DNA from: Sinomonas atrocyanea
GTDB lineage: Bacteria; Actinomycetota; Actinomycetes; Actinomycetales; Micrococcaceae
Assembly (NCBI RefSeq): GCF_001577305.1
Contig: NZ_CP014519.1
Location: 1 to 64,000, forward strand
DNA: 64,000 nucleotides
Direction: 5' to 3'
In this document: positions 61,266 to 64,000 of the stretch, one piece after another
Position numbering within the stretch: position 1 is the stretch's first letter
How the letters are laid out: every line of letters starts with the position of its first letter
The notes under the pieces: generated by a model
Seen by the model: the letters and a program-made list of their open reading frames with translations, nothing else
What the model was told of the DNA's origin: nothing
Database searches by the model: none
Translations under genes and position numbers: made by a program

Positions 61266-61313
61266 GTTGAAAAAATCCTGCTAGAATTTTTTCAACTAGG
61301 ACGGTAGTTGAAA
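61266..61313. promoter_or_regulatory. Candidate operator of the Fic gene
   Basis: A perfect 11-bp inverted repeat GTTGAAAAAAT-N9-ATTTTTTCAAC lies at 61,266-61,296, and a third half-site GTTGAAAAGAT follows from about 61,306. It is 53 bp before the Fic start. The Fic protein has a C-terminal winged helix, so autorepression is plausible. Confidence 0.65.
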
Positions 61314-61348
61314 AGATCGTCGGAATGGATTCTCAGGTTGGAGGGCGG

Positions 61349-62554
61349 ATGACCGTGCAGGAAGTCCCCGCAGCGGCGTGGCCCCCTGTTGTGGATGAGC
61401 CGCTTGAGTGGACCAGCCGCCACGAGTTCGGCCCGCGCGCAGCGCTGGGGGAGCGGACCGCGAGGTACCGTGCCGCGGTGCCGGCGCTGATCGGCACGGC
61501 GTCCTACGCGCCCTCGGGCAGGCTCGCGGCCGAGCTCGAGGACGCGGCCGTGGCCGTGCGCGAGTTCGACGCCGAGCTCGGGTCCGGGCTCGCGCCGTTC
61601 GCCTCGGTCCTGCTGCGCACCGAGTCTGTCTCCTCGTCGATGATCGAGAACGTCTCGGCCAGCGCGCGCAGCGTCGCCATGGCCGAGCTCGGCGACACCT
61701 CCAAGCGCAACGCGACCCTCGTCGTGGACAACGTCGCGGCGATGCGCGCTGCCCTGGCCGCGGCCGACGACACGACCCCGGAGAGCATCCTCGCCATGCA
61801 CCGGGCCCTCATGGCCCACGCCGACCCGGCCCAGGCGGGCCGCTGGCGCGAGGAGCCGGTGTGGATCGGCACCAGCGCCAGCAGTCCAGTCGGCGCCGAC
61901 TACGTCGCGCCGCGCTTCGAGCGCGTGCCCGGCCTGATCGAGGACCTCGCGGAATTCGTGCGCCGCAACGACATCCAGGTGCTCGCACACGCGATGCTCG
62001 CCCACGCCCAGTTCGAGACCATCCACCCGTTCACCGACGGCAACGGCCGCACCGGGCGCGCGCTCCTCCAAGCGATCCTGCGCGGCAAGGGGCTCACCCG
62101 GAACGTGACGGTGCCGATCTCCGCCGGGCTGCTCGTCGACGTGCGCGCCTACCACCGGGCACTGGACGCCTACCGCGAGGGCCAGCCTGACGAGATCGTG
62201 CGCATGGGAGCAGCGGCCGCGTTCCGGGCCATCGAGAACGGGCGGCGTCTGGCAGCCGACATCGCCCAGGCCCGCGAGGGCTGGAACGGGAAGGTCACCG
62301 CCCGGGGGGACAACGCCGTCTGGAAGGTCATGGACCTGCTGGAGCGCCAGCCGGTGGTCACCTCGCGGGTCCTCGAGGAGGAGCTCGGCCTCTCCGCCAC
62401 CACGGCCTGGCGGGCGATGGGCCTGCTCGAGGAGGCGGGCGTGGTCGTGGGGGTGAACAAGCACAGGATGGGCCGCAACTGGCGCTCCGAGGAGGTGCTC
62501 CGGGCGCTCGACGAGTTCGCGCAGCGCGCGGGACGCCGCGGCCGCGCCGACTGA
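61349..62554 (+). CDS. Fic domain protein with N-terminal inhibitory helix and wHTH
   Basis: This 401-aa enzyme would AMPylate target proteins. The Fic core motif HPFTDGNGRTGR (HxFx(D/E)GNGRxxR) lies near 225-236. The N-terminal helix contains 'SSSMIENVSAS' (SxxxEN inhibitory motif), so it is the self-inhibited class II type. A C-terminal winged helix ('LLERQPVVTSRVLEEELGLSATTAWRAMGLLEEAGVVVGV') would bind the upstream palindrome. The ATG at 61,349 with GGAGGG is preferred over the one at 61,325. Confidence 0.9.
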   Translation: MTVQEVPAAAWPPVVDEPLEWTSRHEFGPRAALGERTARYRAAVPALIGTASYAPSGRLAAELEDAAVAVREFDAELGSGLAPFASVLLRTESVSSSMIENVSASARSVAMAELGDTSKRNATLVVDNVAAMRAALAAADDTTPESILAMHRALMAHADPAQAGRWREEPVWIGTSASSPVGADYVAPRFERVPGLIEDLAEFVRRNDIQVLAHAMLAHAQFETIHPFTDGNGRTGRALLQAILRGKGLTRNVTVPISAGLLVDVRAYHRALDAYREGQPDEIVRMGAAAAFRAIENGRRLAADIAQAREGWNGKVTARGDNAVWKVMDLLERQPVVTSRVLEEELGLSATTAWRAMGLLEEAGVVVGVNKHRMGRNWRSEEVLRALDEFAQRAGRRGRAD

Positions 62555-62820
62555 ACGGCGCCGGGCGACGCATGGCGCCGCCAGGCGCCGGCCAACGTGC
62601 TTCTCCACGTCGTCAAGGACGCCAGCATCCTCCGAGGCCGCGAAGTCCCTCGCCTTGCAGTGGCCGCAGACCTCGCCGAGCGCCCCGGTGTGCGCGAGCA
62701 CGGTGCCGCGCGCGATCTGGTCAGGAGGGCCCTTGCCGATCTGCCTGCCTGTGATCTGGCGTGCCCATCGGCGACCCTGCAATGCCGTGGGCGCGCCGTC
62801 GTTCATGGGAACGTGAAGCC

Positions 62821-63333
62821 ATGCTCGCATCGCTGAACTTGCCTGTCGCCCTCGAGACCCGAAGCGGGGAGGTGACACTGCGGCGTGCGGCAGAGGACGA
62901 TCTTGATGAGCTGATGGGCCTGCTCTCGGACGATCCGACCAGCGCTGCCCGCGGCGACGTCGCCGCCGCGGGTGACCGGGCGGCGTACCGGCGGGCCTTG
63001 GCGGAGATCCTCGCCGATCCCTCGAACGAAGTGGTCGTTGTGGAGGACGGGCACGGGGCCATCGTCGGAACGATGCAGCTGACGAGGATTCCCGGGATGG
63101 CCAGACGGGGCGCAACCCGCCTCCTGATCGAGGCTGTCCGGGTGAGCAGCGCACGGCGCTCGTCAGGGATCGGTACAGCCATGATGGAGTGGGCCGTCGG
63201 CCCGGCAGCGGAATCTATTGCTGTGGATCTGGTCCAGATGACCTCCGATGCTGCCCGTGGCGACGCTCACCGTTTCTACGAGCGCCTCGGTTTCGCAGGC
63301 TCCCACATCGGCTTCAAATACCGAGTGCACTGA
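62821..63333 (+). CDS. GNAT family N-acetyltransferase
   Basis: This 170-aa acetyltransferase transfers acetyl from acetyl-CoA to an amine. The fold is shown by 'VTLRRAAEDDLDELMGLLSD', 'VVVVEDGHGAIVGTMQLTRIPGMARRGATRLLIEAVRVSSARRSSGIGTAMMEWAV' (the acetyl-CoA motif is 'RRSSGIGTAM') and 'AHRFYERLGFAGSHIGFKYRV'. It is complete. The substrate is unknown; the gene may be chromosome-like DNA or plasmid cargo. Confidence 0.88.
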   Translation: MLASLNLPVALETRSGEVTLRRAAEDDLDELMGLLSDDPTSAARGDVAAAGDRAAYRRALAEILADPSNEVVVVEDGHGAIVGTMQLTRIPGMARRGATRLLIEAVRVSSARRSSGIGTAMMEWAVGPAAESIAVDLVQMTSDAARGDAHRFYERLGFAGSHIGFKYRVH

Positions 63334-63442
63334 GTGAATGGAGGCCCTCCCGGGGCGCGGAAATGTGAGGCGTTAGTCGGTCGGCGTGTCGGCCTGGCGC
63401 TGCGCAGCGCCCGGGTGCAAGCCAGTGGCATAGGTTGGGCTC

Positions 63443-64000
63443 ATGCAGAGTGCGACCTCGGAGGTCTACCGCATCTTCGCGGATGTCGAGGCGCGGGGCG
63501 TCTCGCCCGTCTACTTCGATTGGGCGGCCTCGATCGCCGAGGACCCGGATGTCCTGGGACTGATCGAGTCGCTGCCACGGCACAAGCGCCAGCCGAACCT
63601 CGTCTTCGCAGCCGCACGGCTCAAGGGCGCGGCAGCGGCCCCCTACAAGGAGTTCCGTTCCTGGCTCGTCCTGCACTGGGCCGAGGTGGAGCCTGTCATC
63701 CGGGAACGGTCCACGCAGACCAATGAAGCCGGCCGGTGCGCGGTGCTGCTGCCGGTGCTGAGCGAGCTTGAGGGGCCGCTGGCACTGATCGAGGCAGGGG
63801 CCTCGGCTGGCCTGTGCCTCTATCCGGACAGGTACAGCTACCGCTATGACACCGGGGACGGCATCGTCTCGCTCGACCCGCCTGCGGGGCCGAGCGCGGT
63901 CGAGCTGCCCTGCCGCATCGACCCGGTGAGCGTCCCGCGCCGGCTGCCCGAGGTCGTCTCCCGCTCAGGCGTCGACCTCAACCCTCTCGACGCCGGCGAC
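63443..64000 (+). CDS. DUF2332 family protein, cut by the window end
   Basis: The first 186 codons read 'MQSATSEVYRIFADVEARGVSPVYFDWAASIAEDPDVLGLIESLPRHKRQPNLVFAAARLKGA', the signature of DUF2332 proteins (uncharacterised, mostly actinobacterial). Then 'GPLALIEAGASAGLCLYPDRYSYRYDTGDG' resembles an SAM-binding-like loop in this family. The gene runs off the right edge, so length and end are unknown. Confidence 0.82.
   Translation, partial: MQSATSEVYRIFADVEARGVSPVYFDWAASIAEDPDVLGLIESLPRHKRQPNLVFAAARLKGAAAAPYKEFRSWLVLHWAEVEPVIRERSTQTNEAGRCAVLLPVLSELEGPLALIEAGASAGLCLYPDRYSYRYDTGDGIVSLDPPAGPSAVELPCRIDPVSVPRRLPEVVSRSGVDLNPLDAGD

Noticed and set aside
62597..62836. A short frame between the Fic and GNAT genes
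   Set aside because: No ribosome site, no domain, and it overlaps the well-supported GNAT start.
61292..63154. A long minus-strand frame across the Fic and GNAT genes
   Set aside because: Both plus-strand genes have diagnostic motifs; the minus frame is Arg/Ala-rich without domains.
1..64000. CRISPR arrays, tRNA and rRNA genes
   Set aside because: No regular spacer-repeat array and no tRNA- or rRNA-like sequence was noticed by eye; a covariance-model scan was not possible.
1..64000. A plasmid replication initiator
   Set aside because: No Rep-like protein was recognised. The AAA ATPase at 48.6 kb is a weak candidate but lacks origin-binding evidence, so it was not called Rep.

Overview
The window looks like part of a large, mobilizable plasmid (or plasmid-like element) of a high-GC actinobacterium, most likely a Micrococcaceae/Arthrobacter-like host. 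The base composition, the GTG starts with strong GGAGG sites, the NrdH-type redoxin, the actinobacterial LigC-type ligase and the Rhs/LamG secreted pair all point that way. No rRNA, tRNA, CRISPR array or recognisable replication initiator was seen. No type IV secretion genes are present, so transfer would depend on a helper.

Layout. 1-1.7 kb: partition operon (ParA, small partner, two small DNA-binding-type proteins) behind an 11-bp phased iteron array. 2.0-3.5 kb: an IS1595-family element with perfect inverted repeats that carries an Imm8-type immunity gene as cargo. 4.3-6.0 kb: NrdH redoxin, SSB and two small plasmid genes. 6.2-12.3 kb: type I restriction-modification (hsdM frameshifted, hsdS, hsdR), followed by an ATP-dependent DNA ligase, small genes and an unknown two-gene operon (14.3-16.0 kb). 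16.6-22.7 kb: an unusual regulatory patch with two duplicated modules, each a degenerate response regulator divergent from a MarR gene, then a third receiver-like protein, small helical proteins, a helicase-associated-domain paralogue and a membrane protein. 23.4-24.9 kb: an ISL3-family insertion with an 8-bp target duplication. 25.2-28.9 kb: serine recombinase with a putative res half-site pair, a C-terminally anchored protein, a DUF2188-like protein and a TIR-like effector. 29.5-32.3 kb: NCS1 permease plus flavin-reductase-like operon under a divergent GntR regulator. 33.0-42.7 kb: Rhs/YD polymorphic toxin with Hint and GIY-YIG-like tip, its probable immunity protein and a secreted LamG/DNRLRE companion.

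43.1-48.3 kb is the most interesting part: a co-directional cassette of a sigma-like protein, an HTH protein, an ImmA/IrrE-type metallopeptidase, a CD-NTase-like nucleotidyltransferase, an E2-like protein and a one-helix membrane protein. It reads as an E2-type CBASS joined to a protease-controlled regulatory module. 48.6-58.2 kb is plasmid backbone: AAA ATPase, a giant methylase/helicase pair, MobC-like and MOB relaxase genes with a candidate oriT. 58.5-64 kb holds a second TIR-like effector (frameshifted), small hypotheticals, a Pmp3-like peptide, an autoregulated Fic protein, a GNAT acetyltransferase and a truncated DUF2332 gene.

At least five genes are each broken by a shift that one extra base in a short G/C run would repair. 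This suggests consensus errors from long-read assembly, so the 'pseudogenes' here should be treated with caution.
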